From Heyndrickxia vini (lineage in GTDB: Bacteria; Bacillota; Bacilli; Bacillales; Bacillaceae_C), in contig NZ_CP065425.1 of the NCBI RefSeq assembly GCF_016772275.1, positions 1,106,001 to 1,170,000 on the forward strand: a stretch of 64,000 nucleotides of DNA, given 5' to 3'. The notes under the pieces are model-generated. The model had not been told where the DNA came from and did not search any database. It was given only the letters and a program-made list of their open reading frames with translations. Made by a program: the position numbers and the translations under genes. This document shows, in pieces, positions 16,839-25,298 of this stretch (the first letter of the stretch is position 1; each line of letters opens with the position of its first letter).

Positions 16839-17045
16839 ATGGAAAAAACTACTTTAAAGGTGAACGGAATGTCGTGTAATCATTGTGTAAATTCTATTGA
16901 AGGAAGCGTCGGCAAATTACAAGGTGTTAAATCAGTAAAAGTTCATTTGGATGCTGGAAAAGTTGACGTAGAATTCAATCCATCCGATGTATCCTTAAAT
17001 GAAATTAAGGAAACAATTGATGATCAAGGGTATGATGTTGAATAG
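16839..17045 (+). CDS. copZ: Copper chaperone CopZ
   Basis: 68-aa heavy-metal-associated domain with the Cu(I) motif GMSCNHC (Cys13 and Cys16). It delivers Cu(I) to CopA and to CsoR. An AGGAGTGATTATAA site precedes the ATG. It forms an operon with csoR; between it and copA lie a dispersed repeat and a terminator, so copA has its own promoter. Confidence 0.93.
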   Translation: MEKTTLKVNGMSCNHCVNSIEGSVGKLQGVKSVKVHLDAGKVDVEFNPSDVSLNEIKETIDDQGYDVE

Positions 17046-17100
17046 AATGACTCTTTTCTAAAATTTGTTGTTCTACACACTTAACAAGAGTGAAAACGCA

Positions 17101-17238
17101 GAGTGGATTGGAGCGGAAGGAGCTTGACTCCGGCGGGATATAGAGGAAAGGTCGAGACCCCACAGGCGCGAAAAGCGCCGAGGAGGCTCGACTTCCTCCC
17201 CGCGGAAAGCAAACTCCTGCAGCGGAAAGGAACGGTCC
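17101..17238. repeat. Dispersed Bacillaceae intergenic repeat
   Basis: GC-rich block in an AT-rich gap with the pattern GTGGATTGGAGCGGAAGG ... CTCCGGCGGGA ... GAGACCCCACAGGCGCGAA ... GCGCCGAGGAGGCTCGA ... CCCCGCGGAAAGC ... CTCCTGCAGCGGAAAGGAAC. I recognise this as a highly repeated, imperfectly palindromic intergenic element found across Bacillus-like genomes. It contains the local stem GGCGC-GAAAA-GCGCC. Its function is unknown. Confidence 0.75.
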
Positions 17239-17286
17239 ATTTTATGAACAACAAACTTAACGAAAACAGCTAATAGAAAAAAGGAA

Positions 17287-17316
17287 AACGTGCCTAATAA
17301 AGCACGTTATCTTTTT
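17287..17316 (+). terminator. Intrinsic terminator after csoR-copZ
   Basis: AACGTGC (17287-17293) pairs with GCACGTT (17302-17308), then ATCTTTTT. It lies 250 bases after copZ and just before the copA operator. Confidence 0.8.
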
Positions 17317-17323
17317 CAATGAA

Positions 17324-17343
17324 ATATACCCCCCACCAGTATA
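17324..17343 (+). promoter_or_regulatory. CsoR-type operator before copA
   Basis: ATATACCCCCCACCAGTATA: ATACCCCCC half-site plus a degenerate second half. It overlaps the expected promoter start region 15 bases before the copA start codon. Confidence 0.55.
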
Positions 17344-17358
17344 AAAGAGGTGTTAAAT

Positions 17359-19785
17359 ATGAGTAATGAAATCAAAGAAACGGATTATCAAATTATAGGG
17401 ATGACCTGTGCGGCATGTGCCACAAGAATTGAAAAAGGGCTCAAAAAAATGGATGGCGTAAAAGAAGCCAATGTTAATTTAGCGCTGGAAAAGTCAACAA
17501 TAAAATATGATCCTGAAGTGGTTTCTGACCAAGATTTCCAAAAGAAAATTCAAGGTTTAGGCTATGATGTTGTAAAGGAAAAAACAGAATTTGATATTAC
17601 GGGAATGACCTGTGCAGCTTGCGCAAATAGAATTGAAAAAAGATTAAACAAATTAGATGGAGTAGAACAAGCCGCCGTTAATTTTGCATTAGAAACCGCT
17701 CTTGTGGAATACAATCCAGAACATATCTCCGTCCCTGAAATGAAAGAGGCGATAAAAAAGCTAGGATATAGCCTTGAGCAAAAGAAGGAAAATGCAGGAG
17801 AACAAGTGGACCATCGCCAAAAAGAAATTGAAAAACAACAAGGGAAATTTATTTTCTCACTTATCTTGTCCTTGCCATTATTGTGGGCGATGGTTAGTCA
17901 CTTTGAATTTACGTCTTTCATTTGGCTACCAGATATGTTTATGAATCCTTGGGTACAGCTTGCCCTTGCAACACCTGTGCAATTTGTCGTTGGAAAACAG
18001 TTTTATGTAGGAGCTTTTAAAGCGTTAAGAAATAAGAGCGCAAATATGGATGTCCTTGTTGCACTTGGCACATCGGCTGCTTATTTCTATAGTTTGTATT
18101 TAAGTATTAGCTCAATTGGCTCCGGAGCTCATACGGTAGAACTCTATTATGAAACAAGCGCTGTCCTTATTACTTTAATTCTCTTAGGAAAACTGTTCGA
18201 AGCAAAAGCAAAAGGACGTTCTTCTGAAGCAATTAAGAAGTTAATGGGACTGCAGGCAAAAAATGCGACTGTCGTGCGTGATGGTGAAGAGTTAATTATT
18301 CCGATTGATGAGGTTTTACAAGGGGATATAGTATATGTTAAGCCTGGTGAAAAGATCCCAGTAGATGGTGAAATTGTAGAAGGCCAGTCGGCACTTGATG
18401 AGTCGATGTTGACGGGTGAAAGTATTCCGATTGATAAAACGGTTGGCGATACAGTTATTGGTTCTACGATTAATAAAAATGGTTTCCTAAAAATTAAAGC
18501 AACAAAAGTCGGTAAAGATACAGCATTAGCACAAATTATTAAAGTAGTTGAGGAAGCACAAGGATCGAAAGCCCCGATTCAACGATTAGCTGATGTGATA
18601 TCAGGGATATTTGTACCTATTGTAGTTGGGATCGCGGTTATTACTTTCTTAATATGGTATTTCTTCGTAAGTCCCGGAGAATTTGCGGAAGCCCTTGAAA
18701 AATTTATCGCGGTATTGGTTATCGCATGTCCTTGCGCACTCGGTTTGGCGACACCCACTTCGATAATGGCTGGATCGGGTCGTGCCGCGGAATTTGGAAT
18801 TTTATTTAAAGGTGGAGAACATCTTGAAACAACCCATCGCATCGATACAATTATTCTTGATAAGACAGGAACAGTGACAAACGGAAAACCGTCTTTAACA
18901 GATGTTATTTTATCAGAAGGTATGGAGGAAAAGGAATTTCTAAAGCTGGTTGGTACGGCTGAAAGAAACTCGGAACATCCACTTGCTGAGGCGATTGTTG
19001 AAGGGATAAAAGAAAAAGGAATCAGTCTACAAGGTTCAGAAACATTCGAAGCCATTCCGGGTTACGGCATTCAATCAACTGTAAATGGCAAACAACTATT
19101 CATCGGAACACGCAGACTTATGGCGAAACAAAACATTACTGTACATGAAGAAGAATTAGCAAAAATGGAGAACTTGGAAAAGCAAGGGAAAACAGCTATG
19201 TTAGTTGCCATTGATGGACATTTTGCGGGAATCGTGGCAGTTGCAGATACGATTAAAGAAACATCAAAAGAAGCCATTTCTCGTTTGCGCAGTATGGGAT
19301 TAGATGTTGTGATGATTACTGGAGATAATACGCAAACGGCACAAGCCATTGCGGATCAAGTGGGAATAAAGAAAGTCATTGCTGAAGTTTTACCAGAAGG
19401 CAAGGCAAAAGAAGTCGAAAAGCTTCAGAAATCCGGTAAAAAAGTAGCGATGGTCGGGGATGGAATTAATGATGCTCCGGCACTAGCAATAGCTGATATT
19501 GGGATGGCAATTGGTACAGGTACCGATGTGGCGATGGAAGCTGCTGATATTACTCTCATTCGTGGTGATTTAACGAGTATTGCGGATGCAATATTCATGA
19601 GTAAGAAGACGATTACTAATATTAAGCAAAATCTTTTCTGGGCGCTTGCTTATAACTGTATAGGAATCCCTATTGCAGCGGTAGGTTTCTTAGCACCGTG
19701 GTTAGCGGGTGCAGCAATGGCATTTAGCTCCGTATCGGTTGTTCTTAACGCACTAAGACTGCAGAGGGTTAAGTTAAAAGCGTAA
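17359..19785 (+). CDS. copA: Cu(I)-exporting P1B-type ATPase CopA
   Basis: 808-aa copper efflux ATPase. Two N-terminal metal-binding domains carry GMTCAAC (Cys17/Cys20 and Cys85/Cys88). The transmembrane metal site is CPC (Cys457/Cys459, [11 protein letters not shown]), the phosphorylated Asp501 lies in [11 protein letters not shown], the actuator has TGES and the hinge [10 protein letters not shown]. Start ATG 17359 follows AAGAGGTG. It is controlled by a CsoR-like operator immediately upstream and followed closely by a His-rich anchored protein that probably shares its transcript. Complete. Confidence 0.95.
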   Translation: MSNEIKETDYQIIGMTCAACATRIEKGLKKMDGVKEANVNLALEKSTIKYDPEVVSDQDFQKKIQGLGYDVVKEKTEFDITGMTCAACANRIEKRLNKLDGVEQAAVNFALETALVEYNPEHISVPEMKEAIKKLGYSLEQKKENAGEQVDHRQKEIEKQQGKFIFSLILSLPLLWAMVSHFEFTSFIWLPDMFMNPWVQLALATPVQFVVGKQFYVGAFKALRNKSANMDVLVALGTSAAYFYSLYLSISSIGSGAHTVELYYETSAVLITLILLGKLFEAKAKGRSSEAIKKLMGLQAKNATVVRDGEELIIPIDEVLQGDIVYVKPGEKIPVDGEIVEGQSALDESMLTGESIPIDKTVGDTVIGSTINKNGFLKIKATKVGKDTALAQIIKVVEEAQGSKAPIQRLADVISGIFVPIVVGIAVITFLIWYFFVSPGEFAEALEKFIAVLVIACPCALGLATPTSIMAGSGRAAEFGILFKGGEHLETTHRIDTIILDKTGTVTNGKPSLTDVILSEGMEEKEFLKLVGTAERNSEHPLAEAIVEGIKEKGISLQGSETFEAIPGYGIQSTVNGKQLFIGTRRLMAKQNITVHEEELAKMENLEKQGKTAMLVAIDGHFAGIVAVADTIKETSKEAISRLRSMGLDVVMITGDNTQTAQAIADQVGIKKVIAEVLPEGKAKEVEKLQKSGKKVAMVGDGINDAPALAIADIGMAIGTGTDVAMEAADITLIRGDLTSIADAIFMSKKTITNIKQNLFWALAYNCIGIPIAAVGFLAPWLAGAAMAFSSVSVVLNALRLQRVKLKA

Positions 19786-19807
19786 ATGTAGAAAGGAGCA
19801 AGCTTCC

Positions 19808-20632
19808 ATGAAAAAAGGAATGATGATTTGGACGATTTCAGCGCTCGTATATCTTGGACTCGTCATTGCTGGATACAGTGTTTATGCAAGTATAAATCCA
19901 AAAACGGAGAAACACATTACTCATACAACGACTGAACAGGGAGGTGAAAACATGAATCAGCAACACATTCATCACCAGGATCAAGCCGCAGACACCGTTA
20001 GCGAGGTAACACCAAAAGTATCCTATGATAACGGAGAACTTACAATTGAATTAAAAGATAAAAATAATCAAGTTCCGGAACTAGAAGTTTCTCATGAAAA
20101 ATACATGCATCTCATTGTAGTAAGTTCTGACCTAGAGGAGTACCATCACGTACATCCAGAGCAAAAAGGTGAAGGGATCTATAAACAAAAGATCAATTTA
20201 GCGAATAATTCTTACAAAGTGATTGTTGATATTACACCAAAAGGACTGCAATATTCGGCAAAACCGATTGAATTGCATGTTGGTGAATCCCATTACGACC
20301 AACATGATAACCATCTTGTTGCCGATAAGAATTTTACAAAGACAATCAATGGTCAAACCGTTGAATTAACTACTCAATCTTTTGAAGTAAACAAAGAGAT
20401 TACGCTTAATTTTGACGTGAAAGATGCCAAACCTGATCCTTATTTAGGTGCTTTAGGCCATGTTGTCGTTTTAGATGAAGACGGAGAGAAATATATTCAT
20501 GTTCATCCGGTTGCGGATGATAAGACCGTATTTGAAACACGATTTGATAAACCTGGGATTTATAAACTTTGGGCCGAATTTAAGTTTGGCAATCAAGTGA
20601 ATGCCTATCCATTTATTATAGAGGTCAAATAA
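19808..20632 (+). CDS. His-rich membrane-anchored extracytoplasmic protein of the copper locus
   Basis: 274-aa protein with an N-terminal membrane anchor or signal (about residues 4-27) and an extracellular part made of two beta-sandwich-like halves. Each half contains a Tyr-x-His-Val-His-Pro element (YHHVHPEQ near residue 115, YIHVHPVA near residue 235), and the linker after the anchor is rich in His (HIHHQDQ). These are plausible copper ligands. It lies 22 bases after copA behind GAAAGGAGC. I do not recognise a named family with certainty; it resembles YtkA/FixH-like small extracytoplasmic domains. Role as a surface copper-binding or copper-delivery protein is inferred. Confidence 0.7.
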   Translation: MKKGMMIWTISALVYLGLVIAGYSVYASINPKTEKHITHTTTEQGGENMNQQHIHHQDQAADTVSEVTPKVSYDNGELTIELKDKNNQVPELEVSHEKYMHLIVVSSDLEEYHHVHPEQKGEGIYKQKINLANNSYKVIVDITPKGLQYSAKPIELHVGESHYDQHDNHLVADKNFTKTINGQTVELTTQSFEVNKEITLNFDVKDAKPDPYLGALGHVVVLDEDGEKYIHVHPVADDKTVFETRFDKPGIYKLWAEFKFGNQVNAYPFIIEVK

Positions 20633-20642
20633 TGAAACTAAC

Positions 20643-20682
20643 AAAATATTACCTGCTGACGAATGGCAGCAGGTAATATTTT
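20643..20682 (+). terminator. Intrinsic terminator of the copA transcript
   Basis: A 16-bp stem AAAATATTACCTGCTG / CAGCAGGTAATATTTT with an 8-base loop. The downstream T run is part of the stem's A/T-rich base. Confidence 0.85.
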
Positions 20683-20928
20683 CAACTATATTTATACTAT
20701 AACGAGGTTGTAATTTTAATATTGGAGATCGGCGATTAGCCTAGGAATATATTCATGAGGATTGTTTTGTTCGCTTTGAAGCCTTAAAAGTAAAGATGGA
20801 CCAGATATACAAGATGTAACTCGGTAAAAAAATGATTTGATTTTTTAAATAGGGAGGTCACGTACTTTAGCATTAAACGTCTTAACGATTTTTGCTGCTA
20901 AAAATGTGCCTCCTTTTGTTCATCGCTA

Positions 20929-21375
20929 TTATTTTTTTATTTGGAAGTTAACCGTCCATTGCCCTTTTTGTTGAAAAATTGTATCGGTATTAAATGCTAC
21001 GTTTGATGTGGCAGGTATATATTGTGGCAGGTTTACCTTTACAGCGCCTTGATAGGTTTGGTTGTTGATCTTTTTATGCCACGTATTATTTCCTCGAACG
21101 AGATTGTCACCAATAGAAATATCAGGGTTTATTATTCCAGAATCTTCGGCTATCTGATCCCCCGACTTTGATTGGATCGTATAATACACCACCATCTCCT
21201 GACCGTGGTTTGTAATGGTGTAGTTATTTATCATCAGTTTGATACCATTATTCTCTGCAGACCCGATAACTTGTTCTGATTTGGCGAATGAACTTTGTAG
21301 AGGAACAGATATTAATCCAACTAGTAAGCAAAGCATAAAAATTAATCTACTAAATCCATTTAAGAAACCTTTCAT
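20929..21375 (-). CDS. Secreted protein of unknown function
   Basis: 148-aa protein with a clear signal peptide (LIFMLCLLVGLISVPLQSSFAKS, probable cleavage after SFA). The mature part is a single beta-rich domain with alternating hydrophobic strands (LMINNYTITNHGQEMVVYYT and WTVNFQIKK at the end), similar in texture to the Ig-like DUF4179/DUF5643 accessory domains. No cysteines in the mature protein. It stands alone and points away from the PQQ genes. No function can be assigned. Confidence 0.65.
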   Translation of the reverse strand: MKGFLNGFSRLIFMLCLLVGLISVPLQSSFAKSEQVIGSAENNGIKLMINNYTITNHGQEMVVYYTIQSKSGDQIAEDSGIINPDISIGDNLVRGNNTWHKKINNQTYQGAVKVNLPQYIPATSNVAFNTDTIFQQKGQWTVNFQIKK

Positions 21376-21642
21376 ACGATCACCGTCCTACTTTTAATTT
21401 ATCGTTCAAAAAGGAGTTATGTAACAGCCTTTATGAACATGCTCATTTATAGATTGTCTCCATTTTTCGTAAATATGCTAAATCCAAATGAACTTTGTGA
21501 AAATTAATACGAACATCATTGACCTTGCTATGTATATTTATTTTTTATTTGCTCTTTTGCATAATTAAGGATTGTTTTACTCAATATAGAAAAAGAGAAA
21601 GGTCTAATACAAATTTAATTTTAAAGCATAGGAGGTCTTTTC

Positions 21643-23604
21643 TTGAGACGCTATTTAAAAGTAATCGGTATAGCTTTGTTGGCTTTGGTATTAGTCGTCG
21701 GATGTCAGTCGAAAAACGAAAATAAGAAGAACAATGCCAATAACCAAGTAGCCAAAAATAAAAATGATACCGGGTTTCCTAATTGGGGCTATGACTATCA
21801 ACATACTAGGCATGTACCTTATGATAAAATTACAAAAGATAATGTTAAAAAGTTAGGAATTGTTTGGCAGAAGGATTTGTCAGATTGGGATAAAAATGTA
21901 CCTAATGCTTCAGAGGATTTCCCAATTGTTCAAGATGGCGTCATGTATGTAACGACCTCATTAAATCGGGTATTTGCAATGGATGCTTCAAACGGAAAGA
22001 AGATTTGGGAATGGAAGTTGCCAAAGGATGTACAGGAACATCTTGATAAGGCGGATTTGAGTCTTTTAGAGATAGTGGCCAGTCGTGGGGTAGCTGTTGC
22101 GGAAGATAGTGTATTTGTACTTATTGCCGATAATCGTTTGGCGAAGCTTAATAAGAAAGACGGAAAATTAATTAAAATGGTTAATCTTTGGGACAGTATT
22201 GAAGGTGTCACACTTGAAAACAGATATTATGAAACAATGGCACCTATGTATTATAAAGGAAATATCTATGTAGGTAGCAGTGGCGGTGATAATGGTATTC
22301 GTGGTTTTGTTATGGCCTATAAAGCAAGCAATTTAGAACCCGCTTGGAAGCAACCATTCTGGACAATCCCTAAAAAGGGAGAGGGCTGGGTAAAGGGAAA
22401 ATACACTGGGGGAGGAGCTGTATGGAACCCAATGTCATTTGATCCGGACACCGATATGATGTATTTTGGGGTCGGAAATCCAGCGCCAGACTACTTTGCA
22501 GCCGTACGACCTGGTAAAAATCCATATACAGATTCGGTGGTTGCACTGGATAGCAAAACAGGAAAGTTTATTTGGGCAAAATCTGAAGTTGAAAAAGATG
22601 AATGGGATTATGATGCGGCATCCACTCCGATGGTTCTTAATGCCACGGTAAATAACAAAAAGAAAAAAGTTGTCGTTCATGGCGGCAAGAACGGAAAATG
22701 GTATGCATGGGATGCGAAAAATGGAGATACCATTTATGATGGAGTTCCGTTTGTTAAAATCAAGCACTCTCCACTGCCAACGGATGAAAAAAAGGCAGTA
22801 CCTCAATGGCCAGGAGCAGAAGGTGGACAAAATTACGCGCCGGAAACGTATGATCCTACTTCCAATTATGTATTAATCCCCGGGATTAACAAGCCATCTG
22901 TGGCAGTGGCAGCGAAAGATGAGAAGGAAGTTGAGCAAAAGAATGGTCTATTCCCTGGTACATCTATTTTACCAACTCCAAAAGGTGTTGAAATATCAGG
23001 TACCATTACAGCAATCGACTTAAATACCGGTAAGAAGGCTTATCAGAATAAGACGGAACAACCAATGCGCGGAGGGTTTACGAGTACGACTACAGGACTT
23101 GCTTTCTATGGAGCGCTGAATGGAGATGTTAATGCCCTTGACATCAAAACTGGAAAAGTATTATGGAATATGAAAAGTGGCGGAGATCAAATTATGATGG
23201 CTCCATCCATTTATATGGTTGACGACAAACAATATGTTACGTTCGTCACTGGGACGAAAATTGTTACCTACGGACTTGGAGGTAACAAAAAAGTTATTCC
23301 GGAACAAAGTCAAGGTTCAGGGAAACATGATAATGCCAATCATGGAAGCCACGGAAATAAAGAGAAAGATAAAAAACAACCGGCGAATATGAACCCTGAG
23401 GCTATTTACAAAAAGAGCTGTGTCTCCTGTCATGGTGGAAATCTTGAGGGTAAATCCGGTCCGAATCTACAAAAAGTCGGTGCATCTATGTCAGAGCAGG
23501 ATATATTAAATCAAATTATTAACGGAGGCGGGCGTATGCCTGGAGGTCTTGTTGATAATGACCAAGCGAAGGCTTTAGCAAAATGGCTTTCCAAAAAGAA
23601 ATAG
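21643..23604 (+). CDS. PQQ-dependent dehydrogenase lipoprotein with C-terminal cytochrome c
   Basis: 653-aa quinohemoprotein-type enzyme. The N-terminus is a lipoprotein signal (LVVGC, Cys21). Residues about 40-560 form a PQQ beta-propeller with repeated TGK-type tryptophan-docking motifs. The active-site region includes FGVGNPAPDY and DEWDYDAAS: Asp322 is the likely catalytic base and Asp324 the extra acidic residue associated with lanthanide binding in XoxF/ExaF-type enzymes. The vicinal Cys-Cys disulfide of methanol dehydrogenases is missing. A linker rich in His and Lys leads to a cytochrome c domain (CVSCH, Cys593-His597, axial Met in GGGRMPGG). Start TTG 21643 follows AGGAGG. It probably oxidises an alcohol or sugar at the cell surface and passes electrons to heme. 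Confidence 0.88.
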   Translation: MRRYLKVIGIALLALVLVVGCQSKNENKKNNANNQVAKNKNDTGFPNWGYDYQHTRHVPYDKITKDNVKKLGIVWQKDLSDWDKNVPNASEDFPIVQDGVMYVTTSLNRVFAMDASNGKKIWEWKLPKDVQEHLDKADLSLLEIVASRGVAVAEDSVFVLIADNRLAKLNKKDGKLIKMVNLWDSIEGVTLENRYYETMAPMYYKGNIYVGSSGGDNGIRGFVMAYKASNLEPAWKQPFWTIPKKGEGWVKGKYTGGGAVWNPMSFDPDTDMMYFGVGNPAPDYFAAVRPGKNPYTDSVVALDSKTGKFIWAKSEVEKDEWDYDAASTPMVLNATVNNKKKKVVVHGGKNGKWYAWDAKNGDTIYDGVPFVKIKHSPLPTDEKKAVPQWPGAEGGQNYAPETYDPTSNYVLIPGINKPSVAVAAKDEKEVEQKNGLFPGTSILPTPKGVEISGTITAIDLNTGKKAYQNKTEQPMRGGFTSTTTGLAFYGALNGDVNALDIKTGKVLWNMKSGGDQIMMAPSIYMVDDKQYVTFVTGTKIVTYGLGGNKKVIPEQSQGSGKHDNANHGSHGNKEKDKKQPANMNPEAIYKKSCVSCHGGNLEGKSGPNLQKVGASMSEQDILNQIINGGGRMPGGLVDNDQAKALAKWLSKKK

Positions 23605-23647
23605 TTTTTCTAAGTAAAATATGACCACCCTTTAAGTAAAAATCCTT

Positions 23648-23702
23648 AAACCGAGAAACTTCGTTCGATAATCATTCGAACTTTAGTCTTCTCGGTTTTT
23701 TT
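23648..23702 (+). terminator. Intrinsic terminator of the PQQ dehydrogenase gene
   Basis: AAACCGAGAA (23648-23657) pairs with TTCTCGGTTT (23689-23698), followed by T residues. The intervening 31 bases contain a second small stem (TTCG...CGAA). Confidence 0.8.
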
Positions 23703-23761
23703 TATGAGATCAGAAAGTATAAATTTTATAGGATTAATGTTCCTAATAAATATCTTCTGCT

Positions 23762-23870
23762 ATGTCTAGCTCCAGCGCCTATCGACTAGAAAACGTCAGG
23801 ACTTTTCCCTACGATAAGTCAAAGTCCCGTAAGTCTTTTACGTCGATGAGCAAGGCGCTTGCGCTTTTCT
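23762..23870. repeat. Dispersed Bacillaceae repeat ending in GCGCTTGCGCTTTTCT
   Basis: Starts TGTCTAGCTCCAGCGCC and ends GCAAGGCGCTTGCGCTTTTC-T; the interior has a dyad (CTACGATAAGTC near 23810 and facing segments). I recognise the ends as those of an intergenic element repeated across Bacillus-like genomes. A 21-base copy of its right end recurs at 27587-27607, on the far side of the pqq operon. Confidence 0.75.
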
Positions 23871-23955
23871 AATAGGAAAAAGGACAACTTCATACTAAAA
23901 TTCTAGTTATTTCGGGAAATTCACTGTCATAAGATAAATTTGAAAGGGATAATCC

Positions 23956-23989
23956 GACACTACACGAAAGACTTGTGAATGTTAGTGTC
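23956..23989 (+). promoter_or_regulatory. Hairpin immediately before the pqqA ribosome site
   Basis: GACACTA (23956-23962) pairs with TAGTGTC (23983-23989), with an inner CAC/GTG match. It ends four bases before the AAGGTGG site of pqqA. No T run follows, so it is not a terminator; a role in pqqA mRNA stability or translation is possible. Confidence 0.5.
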
Positions 23990-24008
23990 ATCTAAGGTGG
24001 TGAACAAT

Positions 24009-24083
24009 ATGTGGGTGAAGCCTGAATACAAAGAAATCAATACATCTTCTGAAGTGACAATGTATGCTTATATCGGAAAATAG
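24009..24083 (+). CDS. pqqA: PqqA, precursor peptide of PQQ
   Basis: 24-codon gene beginning MWVKP and containing EVTMY, so that Glu15 and Tyr19, the two residues cross-linked to make PQQ, fall at exactly the same positions as in Klebsiella PqqA (MWKKP...EVTLY). It is preceded by AAGGTGG at eight bases and followed by pqqBCDE. The peptide ends YAYIGK. PqqE, with PqqD as chaperone, forms the Glu-Tyr carbon bond; the rest of the peptide must then be removed by a protease that is not encoded here. Confidence 0.93.
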   Translation: MWVKPEYKEINTSSEVTMYAYIGK

Positions 24084-24137
24084 CAATGTTATTACTCGAT
24101 TTTAGCACATTATAAATATACGCAAGGTGGTGTTAGG

Positions 24138-24377
24138 ATGAATGGTTATTTAAAGGCGGTGATCGGTGCAATTATCGGGGCTGCAACAGCAGGAGGGTGG
24201 TTGGTTGTTGATCTCTTGCTTCCGGAACCAATTGGTGATTATCTCTTATTTGCCCTCATGGGACTTGCAAATGCGGCAATTGGCTGGCAAGTTGGAAGGG
24301 TATTGGAAAAAAAGCGAAATGCTGAAAACGGCAATCTTGAAACTCCTAGGAAAGGACTGAAGACAAATTCGAATTAG
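24138..24377 (+). CDS. Small two-helix membrane protein inside the pqq operon
   Basis: 79-aa protein with two hydrophobic segments: a glycine-rich helix VIGAIIGAATAGGWLVVDLL (about residues 8-27) and YLLFALMGLANAAIGWQVG (about 35-53), then a charged tail. It lies between pqqA and pqqB behind a strong AAGGTGG site, and its 3' end overlaps the likely pqqB start. I do not recognise it from other PQQ clusters. Possible roles include PQQ or peptide export, or tethering of synthesis to the membrane, all inference. Confidence 0.7.
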   Translation: MNGYLKAVIGAIIGAATAGGWLVVDLLLPEPIGDYLLFALMGLANAAIGWQVGRVLEKKRNAENGNLETPRKGLKTNSN

Positions 24378-25296
24378 AGTTTTGGGTACCGCTGCAGGAG
24401 GAGGGTTTCCACAGTGGAACTGTGCCTGTCCAAACTGCCGGGATGTTCGTGAAGGGGCTCCAGCACTTACTCCATTTTTACAATCATCGCTTGCTATAAA
24501 TGCCAATGAAAAAGACTGGTACCTTATCAATGCTGGACCGGATGTAACCAATCAAATTGAATCCTTCGCACCACTGCATGCAGGTCCTGGAATAAGAGAA
24601 ACCCCTTTAGCTGGTGTTATTTTAACAGATGCCGAGCTCGATCATACGATTGGATTATTATCACTGCGCGAGGGATCCAAATTGACTATTTATGGAACTG
24701 AGGCTATTAGAAAGAGTTTGCATTCTGCCTTTCCTGTTTTTCCAATGCTTAAAAATTACTGTGCTTGGGAATGGCAGACTCTTTATCCCGATTCCATGCA
24801 AGAAATCGGAGCTTTTGGTGAAAGCGTACAATTAATGATTGAGACAGTACCCGTTTCAAAAAAACCCCCGCTGTATATTCAGTCAAATATAGTAGATGAG
24901 GATCGTCATTTAGATGTTTGGGAAGCTGGATTGGTTTTTCACAATATAGGTTCCGGAAAATGTTTCGCTTATTTTCCTACATTAGAAAACATTACCCCAG
25001 CAATAGAAGCTCACTTACGTAAGGCTGACGTTTTAATGGTTGATGGAACCTTTTGGTCGGAAGATGAATTGACAAGGTTGGGAGCAACCGAACGTGACGC
25101 CAGAAACATGGGGCATTTGCCAATTAGCGGTCTATCAGGAACTGCACAAAAGCTAGCATCATTCCCTGCAGAAAGGAAAATTCTGACCCACATAAATAAT
25201 AGCAATCCTATTTTGAGAAAGGACTCAAGGGAGAGGTATACATTGGAACAACTTGGTTTTGAAATTGCCTATGATGGAATGGAAGTGGAGGTGTAA
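24367..25296 (+). CDS. pqqB: PqqB, metallo-beta-lactamase-fold PQQ synthesis enzyme
   Basis: About 309 aa. Starts IRIRVLGTAAGGGFPQWNC, the classical PqqB N-terminus, followed by the zinc-binding CACPNC. LTDAELDHTIGLLSL provides the active-site Asp-His. PqqB hydroxylates the Glu-Tyr-derived intermediate. The conserved first strand IRVLGTA lies upstream of the first usual start codon (TTG 24382, which would delete it), and the frame is closed by TGA at 24358, leaving AUU codons at 24367 or 24373 as the only plausible starts; 24367 is chosen, 11 bases after AAAGG. It overlaps the upstream small gene by 11 bases. Confidence 0.9.
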   Translation: MRIRVLGTAAGGGFPQWNCACPNCRDVREGAPALTPFLQSSLAINANEKDWYLINAGPDVTNQIESFAPLHAGPGIRETPLAGVILTDAELDHTIGLLSLREGSKLTIYGTEAIRKSLHSAFPVFPMLKNYCAWEWQTLYPDSMQEIGAFGESVQLMIETVPVSKKPPLYIQSNIVDEDRHLDVWEAGLVFHNIGSGKCFAYFPTLENITPAIEAHLRKADVLMVDGTFWSEDELTRLGATERDARNMGHLPISGLSGTAQKLASFPAERKILTHINNSNPILRKDSRERYTLEQLGFEIAYDGMEVEV

Positions 25297-25298
25297 TC

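Noticed and set aside
17101-17238. Structured regulatory RNA of the copper locus
   Set aside because: The sequence matches a dispersed intergenic element found throughout Bacillus-like genomes, not a locus-specific RNA.
20683-20928. Possible small gene after the copper locus
   Set aside because: All frames are broken and no ribosome site precedes a usable start.
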